Shown here: positions 1 to 12,100 of the stretch, piece by piece
How positions within the stretch are numbered: position 1 is the first letter of the stretch
How the letters are laid out: every line of letters begins with the position of its first letter
Notes under the pieces: model-generated
The model's database searches: none
Told to the model about the DNA's origin: nothing
What the model saw: only the letters and a program-made list of their open reading frames with translations
Position numbers and translations under genes: made by a program
Assembly: GCA_013397795.1 (NCBI GenBank)
Contig: VZTJ01000523.1
Span: forward strand, 4,836,127-4,900,126
Direction of reading: 5' to 3'
From: Orthonyx spaldingii
Taxonomy: Eukaryota; Chordata; Aves; Passeriformes; Orthonychidae
DNA length: 64,000 nucleotides

Positions 1-3000
1 GTGCTTTGCGCAGGCATTTGTTCCATGCAGCAAAAACCTGATTTGTATCTCGGCCTCTAGTCAAAGGCACACTAGGAATGAATAAACACCCGTATCCTGG
101 CCCACCCAGGCACTGGTATCTGCCAAGAGACAATGCTGTGAGGTGTTAACACCTGTCTTTTACACTACAGCAGCCCACAAATGAGAGATCCTGTGAGCTA
201 GGAGTGTGTCTTTGCAGTCTGGTTGGAGAAATGAGCATCTGTGGTGGTAGGTAGCTGGATGCTTTGGCTGGTTGGATTCACTCCAGCATACTCAGCCTTC
301 ATGTTGAAGGGTGGTTTTGCAGCCAGCCCCGTGCAGTTACATTGGAGGGGAACACAGGTTTTTGGGTTTTCTGACAGCATCAATTACATTTTTAATATCA
401 AGGTTTTAAGTCTTGTCAGTACAAGATCTTTATCTTCAGTTTCTATCACCAGACTGTAAGCTGCCATTGTTTTTTGTGTGCTTTCCATATATAGCTGCTT
501 AGCAGTGACCTGTCTCCCCTCCTTCAGGCTATCAACACCTCTGTATTTACAGTGGGCCTCTCATTTTCAGGCTTTCCCTTTTTTAGGGTCTGAGGTAACT
601 CAGAATCAACACTTCCTGGCTGAGACAGCGCTTGTGTTTGACAAAACACCAACCGCTCCTCTGTGTTCCTCTTCACACCCACTCTGTGTTTCTTCTGTAG
701 CTTTAGCACAATTTCTGCTAGGCAAATTGAATGCAACTTCTAGATTGTTAACAAAATCAGCTGTTCCAGGTTCTGTTGCCACCAGTGGTGACAAATGTCC
801 CTCCTTGGGATGGTGCCTTCTCTCTGCTCACACCTTCAACCCAACAGCTCCCATGCTTGGGGTCTGTGAGGAGCTCAGAGCTGTCAAAGTCCTTGGCAAC
901 CCTCCCCCTGAGATGTATTCTCACAACAGCCATTTCAGCTTTTTTAAATTATTACTATTCTTACAAGCGTTTTAATTCTCAGTAAACCAGTCTTGTGAGC
1001 TACTACCAGCCTGAACCCTTTGCTGCTGAACTGTAACCTGTTTCCCTCTGCACAGGAGTTACTGGTAGTATCTCTGTGCTATGATTTATAAAAGTTAATT
1101 TGCAAGGAAACCTGTCTCTGTATTTCCTGAATTAGCAAGAGCTTTAAGGGGAGCAGCAGGAGTAAGTGCTGATACTTTCAGTCCCTCTGTTTTGCCCTGA
1201 AGCACACCAGCAATTAAGTTGAGAGTTTGGTTTTGTAGTGTACAGCCATAATATTGCTCTGTCAGGTCTCCTGTCCCTCCATTCCTTCCACAGCTTTATG
1301 TCAGGAACATGAAGCCTTTTGGTCTGGGATATCCCTTGGGTCAGTTGGGGTCAGCTGTCCTCTGTCCCCTCCCAATTCCTTGTGCTGCCCTCCCATAGCC
1401 AGCTCACTGGTTGGGTGGGGTGAGAGGCAGTAAAGCCCTTCACCCTGTGTAAGCACTCTTCAGAAACAACAAAAACATCCCTGAATGAGCAACACTGTTT
1501 CCAGTACAAATCCGAACCACAGCCCCTCACCAGCTACTGTAGAGAAAATTAACTGCATCCCAGCCAAAAGCAGCACAGCTGTCACAAGAGGTGGACAGGA
1601 GGCATGTTGAGGAGGACAGTGCTTTTCGGAGTAAAAATTACATTTGCATTCTGGCTGCAAGGAGGAAATTTGCTCAAATTCCCTCAGGACATGGGGGACC
1701 TGCACACAGACATAGAGGAGGGAATTGGCTGGCAACATCCCTATTACTGGTACTGATGCATGAGCCAGACTGGATTTCCCAATCCAAGACAGGCAGCCGG
1801 GTCTGGCAGTGAGCACAGCCCATCTTTTCCCCTCATCAGCCACAGTAAATACAGAGCTCCCTGGTGCCAGCTCACAAAGACGCAGTTTTCAGAGTGCTTT
1901 GCACACTCCAGACTTAAAACCCCGGCTCTTGTAGGTTTAATGTGTTGAGTGAGGTCTGCTTGTTCCCTGGCTGTGCACCCGCTTGGCTGCGAGCTCAGCC
2001 CCGGCCTGCGGGCAGGGTGTGGAGCACAACTGTCACTTCCAATCAGGGAAGCAGGCACATGGTGCAGGCGGGCGGAAGGAGCGGTTGTGAAACCTTGGGA
2101 ACGCAGCAGCAGATGTCAGGGCACGGAAATGGGTGAACAAACACCAGCAGCAGCAATAAAAACTCATGCTGCTCCTGCAAGCATCACTCTGCAGGTCCCC
2201 AGGGTCACAAGTGGATTGTACTACTCAGTTGTTGCTCATGCACATCTCTTCTCCACTCGCTTCAGCTTGGGTTTGGATCCATTAGCCCTTGCTGATTGCT
2301 CCCAGTGAGAAGAGGGACCACTTTTGAGGGAGATAATTGTGTTTCAGGGAGCAGATTCTGCTTCCCTTTTGTAGTAGCTTCGGTGAAGAGGCTGGTATAT
2401 CATCTCTTAGTGAATGTTTCTCACCGGTTCCCACCAGTTTCAGGTGAATTCACTCAGTGTGAGGTGTTGCAAGTCCCCAGCATTCCCAGTCTGCACAAAT
2501 CCCTCCTTCAGCAGTGGGAGAAACATCCTCCCATTGTCTAAGAAACCAGCGAAGTCCTTGGCCTGGCTGCTGGTTGTGTTTGAACCCAAGCAGGAGAATC
2601 CTGCTTTAAAAGATCTCCTGGAATTTTGGAGCAATGTTTGTGCCACACCTGCTCAGTCAGGATACTTGTGCTGTATTAGGTGCTGAAAAACATAGGGTAG
2701 GTTTGCTCACACATTTGTGCTGGCCACATGTACTGCAACGTTTGGGCTACTATGGGTATATAAAACAAATGCTGACAACATGTCAGGCCCTAGCATAACC
2801 TGTGCAGACTGGCCAGGCTGGAGAAGCTCCTAAAATAGCATTTACAGTGCAAATGGTGACAGAAGTTCAGCAGATGCCACTGTAATTACTGGTACTCACA
2901 CAAAAGAAAACTGTCTAATGGATGCTACCTTCTCACTAAAGTGTTCAGGGAGTCACAGCTTTGAAAATCCTATAGAGCTTTTTTAGCAGCAAAAGGTATA

Positions 3001-4910
3001 AAATGTCTGGGAGCCACGGAGAATTGAAAGAGAGAAGAAAATTATTTAATAAAGGGCTGTGGATTGGGGGATTTCTGGCTTTAACGGCTGAAGCCTCCCA
3101 ACAGCTGAAACAGTGCTTGAGTAAGGCTCACAAGAAGGAAAATTGGAAATCCCTCCCAAAGAGAGAATTATTTGGTTCTGCTACACTTAGAGCATCCAGC
3201 ACCACTGATGCAGGAGGCTGTGTCCCCTCATTGAGGAGGAGAAAATGGGATATATTCTGCCAATTATTCCCTTTCCCATCAGCTTGGGAGCTGCTTGCTG
3301 TCACTGACCTTAGGAAGGGGCATTGTTGAGCTAAAGCTGGGTTAGGACAGTTGGCTGGTGTTACTGTGGGTTAACTTCTTCCACAAAAAACCAAGCAAAG
3401 TACGGAAGTGCCAGGATGAAGATGCTGTTGAGGAACACACTGTCCATATGTGGCTTCTTTTAGAAGTTCACAGGAATAGAAGTACCAAAACGAAAGGAGG
3501 GAATGATGTGTGTGGCCAAAAACTTCGCCTGGCCCCTGTGTAAGCACACTTGTATTTATTGCCAGGTAGAGGCTGTAGCTCCCAAGGATGGTCTCATGTA
3601 CAGCTGCTAATGTGAGCAGCTTTAACTGAAACCCAGAGTTCACAGTGGTGCAGGTGACAGGAGGAAAATAAAAATGGTTGCAAGTGTCAGGCTGCTTTGC
3701 CTGGGAGGTGCTTGAGCCCCTGCTACAGGAGCAGGAGTGCTGCCATGCATGCTCTCATCTTCCATGGGGGCAGGTGAATTTTTTCATCCCAATGGAATTG
3801 GTTTCATTCCCAAGAATACTTTGGATCTGGTGCTTTAAAATCTCACAAACTCTCTGGCTATAAGGGCTAGTCACAGATTTTAAACTGAACATCTGCTTAG
3901 GAGCCTTGTGCTCACCTGCGTGTCAGCCCAGCAGCTTCTTTTCCAGAGGAGCGCTGCTGGAGCAGCTCAGGTCAGGGAAGTGCCTCTGGCCCCTGGCCCT
4001 GAAGCTCTGCTGCACTCAGAGGACCTGCCCAACACAATGTAGGGACCTGAAGTGGTTGAGATCTTTATGGCCTGGTGTTCTGTTCTGTTCCTATGGGAAC
4101 ATGAGTCCTTGTAGCACAGGTGCAGTCTTGGACCTCGCACTGGCACACCTGAGCCATCTCCTCTGGTACACTCTGTCATTGCTGTTCCAAACCCAAGACT
4201 CACCTGCTCTTACCAAAGCCATGAGATCTGGCACGTTGTGACGTTAATGAGTTTGGTGTCTTCTTGCTGCCATTCACATGGAGCACAGGCTCAGATCCTT
4301 CTGCAAAATGGCTTTTGCCTGGAGTCTGTTGACACTCTGAAACCAACCCCAGATGTGCAGGATGCCCGAGTGTACTGCAGCAGGGATACCTCACCTGACT
4401 GAATGATGCCTTTGGTCTAACCTGAGGCACACTGGCCATTTTAACATGGAGTTCAGGGCAGGCTAATGGTGAACGCAGCAGTGCAGCTAATGGGGTTACC
4501 TGCTTCCAGGTCCTGAAGCTGCAGTTTACCTTGCAGTCTCTCTACAGCATTGTGGTGTAGGCATGAAGAAGCTGAGACGTTTATTTGGGAATGAGAAGTC
4601 TGTTTAATTTGGGCCTGCCCTAATTGCTGGCATGAAATCCTTAATTGTGTCATTAAACTATAAAGATCATCAATATGCTTTGATCTGACAAATAAAAATG
4701 CCTTGTATTCAGGATGAGTCACAAATGTGTGAGTCAGGAGAAGCGAATGGATCGCAAATAAATGGCAATAAATGAATAGATTGGAGAGCACAGCATTTTG
4801 ATGTGGCTAATCAAATTGTCTAAAAGGATTGAAGTGATGCAAGGCTTTGATGGGTAATCCAAGACAGAGCTTTTTAACTAATACTTTGTTTTTCCTCTTT
4901 CTATACACAG
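1..4910 (+). other. MBNL3: MBNL3 intron (3' part), no exon seen
   Basis: This stretch ends in a good polypyrimidine tract and CAG acceptor at 4908-4910. I looked for the upstream MBNL exon carrying the A-A-M-L-A-Q-Q-M-Q-type segment and for zinc-finger motifs and saw none, so the whole stretch appears to be intron. Open frames here are short and lack family resemblance. No repeat that I can name is visible. Confidence 0.7.
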
Positions 4911-5111
4911 ACAACGTTTCCTGTGACTCCATCGCTTGCAACAAGCCCCACAATGGCTTTTAGTCCTTACCTGAGTCATGTTTCTCCTGGGATGGGCTTG
5001 GTTCCTGCAGAGCTTTTACCAAATACTCCTGTCCTGGTTTCCGGAAATCCTACTGTTACAGTACCAGGAGGCTCTGCTGGGCAGAAACTGATGCGTACGG
5101 ATAAACTGGAG
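4911..5111 (+). CDS. MBNL3: MBNL3 coding exon, linker between zinc-finger pairs (201 nt)
   Basis: The exon is 67 codons, phase 0 at both ends. It begins [13 protein letters not shown] and ends M-R-T-D-K-L-E, which reads directly into V-C-R-E-F of the next exon. This is the Pro/Ala/Val-rich linker that joins fingers 1/2 to fingers 3/4 and, in the family, contributes to RNA binding and splicing activity. The acceptor is a pyrimidine-rich tract ending CACAG. The donor is GAG|GTATTT. MBNL1 has a poly-alanine run at the corresponding end; here it is G-G-S-A-G-Q-K instead, closer to MBNL3. Confidence 0.94.
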
Positions 5112-6544
5112 GTATTTGGACATCTGATACAATACTGCTGACTACAAGGGATGAACAGGACATGTGGTCCCAGATTTTGCTCTTTGCTGAAATGACCTAA
5201 TGCAGCACAGTACAGGGTTCAACTTGCAGCTTTCCTAACACAGGGTTGCTGCTCTCTGCCAGAGCAGATGCTCTTGCAGGGCCTGATCCCAAATCCTTGG
5301 AAATTTGGGAAAACTCACTCCTCTGATATCACTGGGTAGTAGAGCAGGGTTAGGATCGTTTTTTGTGTGTGATCAGCCATGCAAAAAAAAAAACCCCAAA
5401 AAACCAAGTAGATGGTCTGCCCTTATGCTTTGTTGGGTGGGAGATGTTTTGGAGGAACACATTCTCCTTTTCTAGAGATGGGCTTATTGAGCTTTTACAG
5501 AAAGCTGTAAGCATTACATTGATGGGAGTGGTGAGTGTGGGGCGTTGGAAAGACGTCTCTCCCTCCCCAGTTGGCTGGACATGCTGGGACTTGGTGTCGG
5601 AGGAGTTGTAAATGTCTTTCAAACCCTAAGCAGAGGCTCTGCAGGAGATAAGGGCTGAGGACCTGAATTCAGAGGCCCCTGCAGGTGTAAATTATAACAC
5701 ATAAAGCTAGTAGAGAAGGGTGTAATTTCAAAACACATTGTTTTGTGTTATGTACTTTATCTTGCCTTGCTGACGTCTCACCTTTCCCCACACTCAGTCT
5801 GATTGCACATTGGTACGTGAGCTACACCACTTGCTGTACTATTCAACAACTTCTCTCAGTTCCTCAGACAACAAATCTTGCAGACTTTTTGTGAAACCTT
5901 TGCCTCTGATGCTTCAGTGGTCATAACTTACAAGGATCTGCAAGGTCCTAGTACAACTAGTAATTTTGGCAACACCTTCAAACACATTGCTGTGTAATCA
6001 AGTGTGCTGTCATGTAATGCCAGGGTTGGGGTTTTATTGTGAAGGACAGGGAGACTTTATGTGAAAGAGGCGCACCTCATATTTAAGAAAAAGTACTTGT
6101 TGCAAATAACAGCAGCACAGAACATTTAGAATTAAATGTCCTACCCAAGAATGTGCTCCATAACAAATACATAATCCAGGTGAGACACAAATGGCAGAGT
6201 TATTAACATTTAAGCTTTAGAGGCAGAGGAGGAATGCTGAGCTACAAAAGTTTTGTCAAAATGACATTGATTTTCTGGGGTCACTTTCTATTCTGCACAA
6301 ATTCTGTATTTCACTTGCATTTGGTAATTGGCCTTATTAACATTGTGGTTTTTTTCATCCCCTGAAACAGTTGGAAGTAGCACCGGTTGCTCTTGTGTCT
6401 GTTGATAAATGTGCTACCCCAGATGAGCATGGATTTAGAATATACACATGGTTTAATGTGGCCAACTGAACTGATATTCTGTGTTGAAAATACGGAATGA
6501 AAAGTAACTTGATGTTCTTCTCAACAATGTGACTTTCTTTTAAG
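5112..6544 (+). other. MBNL3: MBNL3 intron
   Basis: Intron of 1,433 nt between the linker exon and the finger 3/4 exon, with GTATTT donor and a TTTTAAG acceptor. It holds an A-rich patch near 5,382-5,405. I see no exon, RNA gene or recognisable repeat. Confidence 0.85.
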
Positions 6545-6781
6545 GTTTGTCGAGAGTTTCAGCGTGGAAATTGCACACGTGGTGAGAATGATTGCCGCTA
6601 TGCTCACCCTATAGATATTGCAATGATAGACACAAATGAAAATACTGTTACAGTTTGCATGGATTACATCAAAGGTCGATGCTCTAGGGAGAAATGCAAG
6701 TACTTTCATCCCCCTGCACACCTGCAAGCCAAAATCAAGGCAGCTCAACACCAGGTGAACCAGACAGCTGCAGCTGCAATG
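6545..6781 (+). CDS. MBNL3: MBNL3 coding exon, zinc fingers 3 and 4 (237 nt)
   Basis: The exon is 79 codons in phase 0. Finger 3 is C-X7-C-X6-C-X3-H at exon residues C2, C10, C17, H21. Finger 4 is C-X7-C-X4-C-X3-H at C38, C46, C51, H55. These spacings are the muscleblind signature, and the [13 protein letters not shown] core is the family's GC-dinucleotide-recognising finger. After the fingers comes the conserved [15 protein letters not shown] helix and a short alanine run T-A-A-A-A-M. All zinc ligands are intact and there is no frameshift. The donor ATG|GTAAGT is strong. The window's best-supported exon. Confidence 0.98.
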
Positions 6782-7417
6782 GTAAGTAGAGCTCTTCTGC
6801 ATTTCCATTGCTAAGAGATTTCACGTGTCACCTGTGTCATTTGTGGAAACGTAGAGAGCTTTGTAAATGGCTGACTAGAGAGCTGAGAGCATGTGCAAGA
6901 TGCATCCCATCTCTTCATCCTGTCTCTGTGCTCACCACAGCATGAAGCCCTCAGTGGCACAGTACATCTCGCCAGGTAGGGACTTGGTGCCCAGTCCTGT
7001 GATTTGCTGACATGACATTGTGATGTGACATGAATGCAAGTGCAGCAGCACTCAGCACCTTCCCTGATTGAGTCATAGGGATCAGTTCAGCTTCCTCAAT
7101 ACACAATACATCCTTTTCAGGGAGATCCTGGCCTGTTCTCTGCAAAAAGCAGATGATATCTGTTGCTTGAGCTTAGCAAACTTGTGTCTGATACCTTTGC
7201 CAAGACTTAGTGAAATTACAAGACCCAAACCAAGAGTGACTTCCTGACCTGTTTGATGCTTTGGTAGAGATGGTCCCATCTGCAGTTTAAGTTGAATTGG
7301 GACTACTTATGTCTACCGTTGACATGAGTCAAGGAAAACTTGCCAGGTGACTCCTAACTGGTATAAATGTTTGCCATTCTGTTGAGTTCAGTTTAATGGC
7401 ACCTGTTTATTCCAGAG

Positions 7418-7775
7418 ATGAGAGAGCTGGGGAGAGAAGAAGAGGCCCAGGGGATCTTACCCATGTGCATAAATTCCTGGTGTGGGAGGTAAAGAAGGTG
7501 GAGGAAAGTCTTCCCTGTGGTGCCCCATGAAAAGGCAAGAAGCAATGGACACAAACTGAAATTCAGGATATTCCATTTAAACACAAGTAAAAATTTATTT
7601 ACGAAAGAACGATCAAACACTACAACAGGATTCTCCATCTTAGGAGATACTGAGAACCTGCCTGAATGGAGTCCTATGCAAGCTGCTGTAGTTGACCCTG
7701 CTTTGAGCAGTTGGTCTAGCTGATCTCTAGAGGTCCCTTCCGTCTCTTCTGTGATTTTTTAAAATTTTTTAAAAA
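7418..7775 (+). repeat. CR1 LINE fragment, sense orientation, 5' truncated
   Basis: The stretch follows the 3' end of avian CR1 elements: a block around 'gtgcataaattcctggtg', then 'aatggacacaaactgaaat', 'aacactacaacagg', 'gttgaccctgctttgagcag' and 'gatctctagaggtccctt', ending in a single TTCTGTGATT-like terminal repeat near 7,745-7,758. Only the 3' part and UTR are present, so it is a dead copy. Open frames inside it are not genes. The exact 5' border is approximate. Confidence 0.88.
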
Positions 7776-8870
7776 TTAATATTAAAAAGGCTCTTGCCTC
7801 CTCTTTGATTTAAAATTAAGGTTACTAAAATTTTTCTAAATACCTTTTTTTCTTTTTTTTAAGATAGTAAAGGAGGTTGCTTTTCATTCTTGATGGAATT
7901 TGATGCAGAGCCAGGGCAATTCTAGAAATTAAACAAGTGCCCTCCTTGTAGCATCAATATTACCTGGAATGTAATTTGAACAATTAATTTATACTGCAGT
8001 ATTTATTTGTCCTGCAGAGTTTATTTATTAGTTTTCTTACTGTTTTTATTGTTGTTGAAATAAGAGTCCAGGTCTGTTGAAAAATAACCTTCTGAAATGA
8101 AACTCTTGTGTTTTTCACAATTGCATCTTTATTTTTTCACTAATTATCTAGGACACTGCTACTTAACCACAGCCAATGCATGTTTTATTCATCCTGCTGG
8201 CTTCTCTTAAAAATGTAATTAACCCTATTTGTATGCTGTTAACTAGAACCTTTAAAATATTTATTGATGGCTTGTTGCATCACCCCTGCTACCAAAACAG
8301 CCTACATTATTCATTGACTTTTCAAGGTTTGATGCATTTACGTACCTGTTGAGGTGTAAGACTTTATTAAAGGGAAGAAAGGTGCTCCATTTTCTTGGAG
8401 TGAAAAACAGATGCCAGGCTATGGATCTACATTCTAAACCAGATTTGGAATGACTTCAAATCTAAATTCAGCATTTCTGAGGGACCCAATCCTGCAGTTA
8501 CTTGATGTGCACAAGTAGTAGCTTTACTCACTCCTGCTTGGCTGAAGTCAGTGCAGCACTGGATGAACTGGGTAAGGCTTGGTCTCCAGTTCAGGACAGC
8601 ACTTAAGCATGTGCTTGAAGCTCCCTCCTTTTCCAGTGGTCCTTCCCTTTCCACGAGTGCTCTGCTGGCCTCTGCATGATGTGTAGCTGCAGCATGAGAG
8701 CTGGAGCCCAGTGCCAGTCCCAAAGCAGGGGATCCCTGAGCACTCCTGCCCTGCTATCCCGGCTGATGTGACGAAGCTCCAAAGCACATGTCCTGTGATG
8801 ACATTTCTTTACCTTTAAAACTTACCGAGGCAAAATAACTGACTTGCCACTAGGCCAGGTAATTACCCAG

Positions 8871-9055
8871 CCACCCCATGTTGTGCATGCCTCGTCTTTT
8901 TAATATATTGTATAATGCATTCACTTTTTTTTTTTCTCTTCGCCCCCCCAAATTGTTGCTCTCTCTTGACACACCTCTGCTTGCTGTTTTTGTTACTGTG
9001 CTTGACCCCCCTCCCCGGCCCATTGCCTTCATGTGCTCGCTGCCTGCTAATTAAG
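8871..9055 (+). promoter_or_regulatory. MBNL3: AG-free, YGCY-rich splicing control region before the 54-nt exon
   Basis: After the AG at 8,869-8,870 there is no AG dinucleotide until the exon's own acceptor at 9,054-9,055: 183 nt. By my count it has eleven YGCY tetramers (MBNL binding sites), many clustered in the last 100 nt, plus a TGCATG (RBFOX) at 8,884-8,889 and long C/T runs. A long AG exclusion zone implies a branch point far upstream of the acceptor. MBNL1 is known to autoregulate its homologous 54-nt exon through YGCY motifs in an ultraconserved intron with distal branch points. The same arrangement here is seen directly; autoregulation is inferred. Confidence 0.8.
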
Positions 9056-9109
9056 ACTCAGCCAGCTGTCAGATCACTGAAGCGACCGCTCGAGGCAACC
9101 TTTGACCTG
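9056..9109 (+). CDS. MBNL3: MBNL3 alternative 54-nt exon (nuclear-localisation segment)
   Basis: The exon is 18 codons, phase 0, encoding T-Q-P-A-V-R-S-L-K-R-P-L-E-A-T-F-D-L. It is equivalent to the 54-nt alternative exon of MBNL1, whose K-R-P-L-E-A-T forms one half of a bipartite nuclear localisation signal; the other half (L-P-K-R-P-A-L-E-K) is in the next exon. Skipping keeps the frame. The acceptor (AATTAAG) has its pyrimidine tract displaced upstream and the donor CTG|GTACTTGG is weak, which fits a regulated exon. An RBFOX-type TGCATG lies 48 nt downstream (9,157-9,162). Confidence 0.93.
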
Positions 9110-12100
9110 GTACTTGGACCTTTCACCTTCTCGCTTTGCACGTAACCATCTTAGTCTGCATGAAACCCTTCTGCTCTTGTTCTGTGGTGTTAGTGCCTGG
9201 GGAGACTGCCCATCCCAGCCAGAAATGTTCAGTGTGCATTCAGACATGCTGATCCTGTGCCTCACACACCATCCATTAATGTCTGAGCTTTACCTCCTGA
9301 AGCGTGGATATGTTTTGGAGACAGTGAATAATCTTGGGGGGAGGCAGGTCTGACTTTTGAAGTATTTTTCCAAACACTGGCAGCTTGGGAGTCACAAGAT
9401 GCAATGTTTCGGAGAGAATTTGAGAATTTAGCTCATTAGGTCTGCAGTGTGCTGTAAATGCCAGAGGATTGGGTGGTTGCAGTAGTAGGAAGACTTGGTA
9501 GGGCCAGCTTCTGCCAGCAGTGATGGCATGACTCTCTGAATGGTGTCACAACCTTTCACTGCCTCTGCTCATGGCTGGCACAGGCACGACCCCAAAGCCA
9601 GCACAGGCGGGGCCTGCACAGTGCCTCGCTGCCCTCTCTAAGAGCCACCACTCTGAGGAGGAGACACGGTCTGGCAGAGAATGGGAGAGCCCATAACTGC
9701 TTCCCCAGTGAACAAACCCTATGAGAGAAGTTACTTGTACGAGTCTTCCTGCTCTGACACATGGAATGGTTCGCAGCCACTTGTTGGAACATGTCACCTC
9801 CTCTGAACCCTTCATGAGTGACAAGAACATGTATGGTCTTCAGAGGAAACTGCTCACAATGGTTCTGCTGCTTGCCAGGGAACGGGTGCTACCTCTGCCC
9901 TCTCCCAGATCATTCTGTATTTGTCGTGCCTGGCAGCAGACCCAGCCCCTCTTTGCTGAGTGCAGAAGGGTGGAAGTGTGATCTGATCCCTGGAGATAGA
10001 GATCTGAGGGGAACTTTGAGGTGCAATTACATTGTTTGTTGCAAAGATTTAATCCAGTTCTTGTCTTGCAAAAATGTAATGAGAGGTTTGTTAACCAGCA
10101 CGTGGGAAATTCTGACTTTGGCATGCAGTGTGTTTTTATCTGTCAGTCTTTCTGAAGAACTGCTTTCCCTGCCGTGCAGAGAAGTGGCACAAGCCTCTTT
10201 GTTCAGATGCTCATTTGAGCAGGAATGTGGCTTTCCCAGCCCAAAAATGGGAGGCTGCCTGGCATTTTAGTAGTGAAAATTGTTCATTTGGATCAGTGCA
10301 GGACTACCACATGGATACTGAACTGAATTAACCCTTTCACTGGTGCAGATGGCCAGATGCTGTTGCAAAGGTTGCATACCCATGTGTGCACACAAACACA
10401 CAGGGAAAAAATAAAGTCAGAAAAAGTTACTGTGCAAAGCTGCTGTGTTTGTGGTGGTCAGAGCTTGTCCAGAGGAAAAGCACAAGCAGCAGGATGAGGT
10501 AAACTCATCAAGTAAGTTCTTTGCTGCAAGGGTTTAGTCTAGTTCCTCTGCTGCAGTGGGGAGACACTGGCTACAGAATTTGGTGGTGAGGAGTCTCCAT
10601 TGCTGTTTGTATATTGTGCTTGTGGGATTTCTTCAGAATCAGGACATGGTGCAAGAAAGAAATGTTGTATCCCCTCGAACTGCTACAATTCCTGCAGGTC
10701 CTGAGTGATACAAAAATTGTAGCCCACGTCAAATGAGACATATTTGTTTGATCCTGTGTCCCTGGTGCAGAAGCTGTATTGGCCCAACTTCATCATGTGC
10801 AATTTTAGATGCCTCTTCAAGGCATTACAGATGGGCCTTTCAGTGAGTGTGCTCCTGGCCTGAGGCTCTTACCTCAGCACAAGGGCTGGAGAAGGGTTGA
10901 AGCCAGATCCCTCTGTCTCCCTGGGCCCTCCTACTCCTCAGTATCTAAAGTAAAATCGGTTGGCAACAGGAGGAGCTCATCTTCATGGATCCCGTGTGAA
11001 CACTTCTCCAGTTGCTGGGGTGGAGGGGTGACCCACAGGGCTGTGTCAAACCAGAAGCAGATCAAGATGGGTTCCTGTGCCCACAGAGCCCACGTGGGAG
11101 AGCTGGACTTCAGGTGGCACAGCAGCTGCTGCAGAGTGCTTGTTTCTTTAGAGCACTCTGGAAATACTGCATTTATTTGTGTTTCTCCACCTGGCTGCTG
11201 TTGAGAAAGCAATAGTGAGGCTGCTATAGCTCCTTTCTTTCCCTTCTCCTCAGGGGCTGTAGGAGGTTAGGAGGGAGGATGATGCTGGAGAGGTGATGGG
11301 ATAGTCTGATGTGTCTTGACGTCCCTGTGGCCTGCTGGTGTCTGTATGCTCCCTCTGACTGCAGTGCTGGGCTTGGGAATTGTCTTGTGGAGTGCTGGGC
11401 ATCACAGAAAGGTCTCAAAGCCTTCAGCTGTTCTACTTTTGGCACTACCGTTGTGGAGTTTGGGGTGGTGACAGGCTTTGGCCAAGAAGCAGGGAGTCAG
11501 AAGTCCATTATGTGCCTGGCACAGTTGCTTTGCTATAATTAGTAAATTCTTCTTCTGAGGCAGATTTTGGAAGTGTCTGAAAAATATTGTTTAGCAATCG
11601 GGCACCGTAAGGAGAATGAATTTAAGTAGCAAGTTCTTCAGTCACTGTAAGTCTGTAAAACCTCTGTGATGTGCATGAAACTACTTCAGACTCTGTGAGC
11701 TGCAGATCTGTCCCATGCCTGGAGGAACATTCACATAGCCAACATTAAATAGATGAGTTGTAGATATAGGCAGATTTAACACAGATACCAATGAAAACTT
11801 ACCTAGAAATGAAAACTTGTACATCATCCTAAAATACAGATCTTAAGTAAAAGATTTTGGTGTCTGTGTCTGAGAATATTGTCCCATCTTTGCTGTCTTT
11901 TGGTAGCAGCCAGAAGAAATCTGGGAAGATTAAATCCTAATGCTGAGAGTGGATGCCTGCTAGCATAGGCAGAGGATGTGTGCATGGCTGAGGGCAGTTT
12001 TGCAAATGCAATTTCTTCTAATTTTCTTTTTTAATATTAAAACCACCCAAAAGCCACCATGTGAGTAGAGATGGGATGGAGTAATGTTTTGTCTGGAAGT

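Larger units (their letters stand above)
6782..9055 (+). other. MBNL3: MBNL3 intron upstream of the 54-nt exon
   Basis: Intron of 2,274 nt. It contains a CR1 LINE copy (about 7,418-7,775), an AT-rich stretch with several T and A runs (about 7,750-8,350), and a highly constrained-looking 3' end described separately. Confidence 0.85.

Noticed and set aside
7393..7723. Open frames in the MBNL3 intron at 7.4-7.7 kb
   Set aside because: They coincide with the truncated CR1 element.
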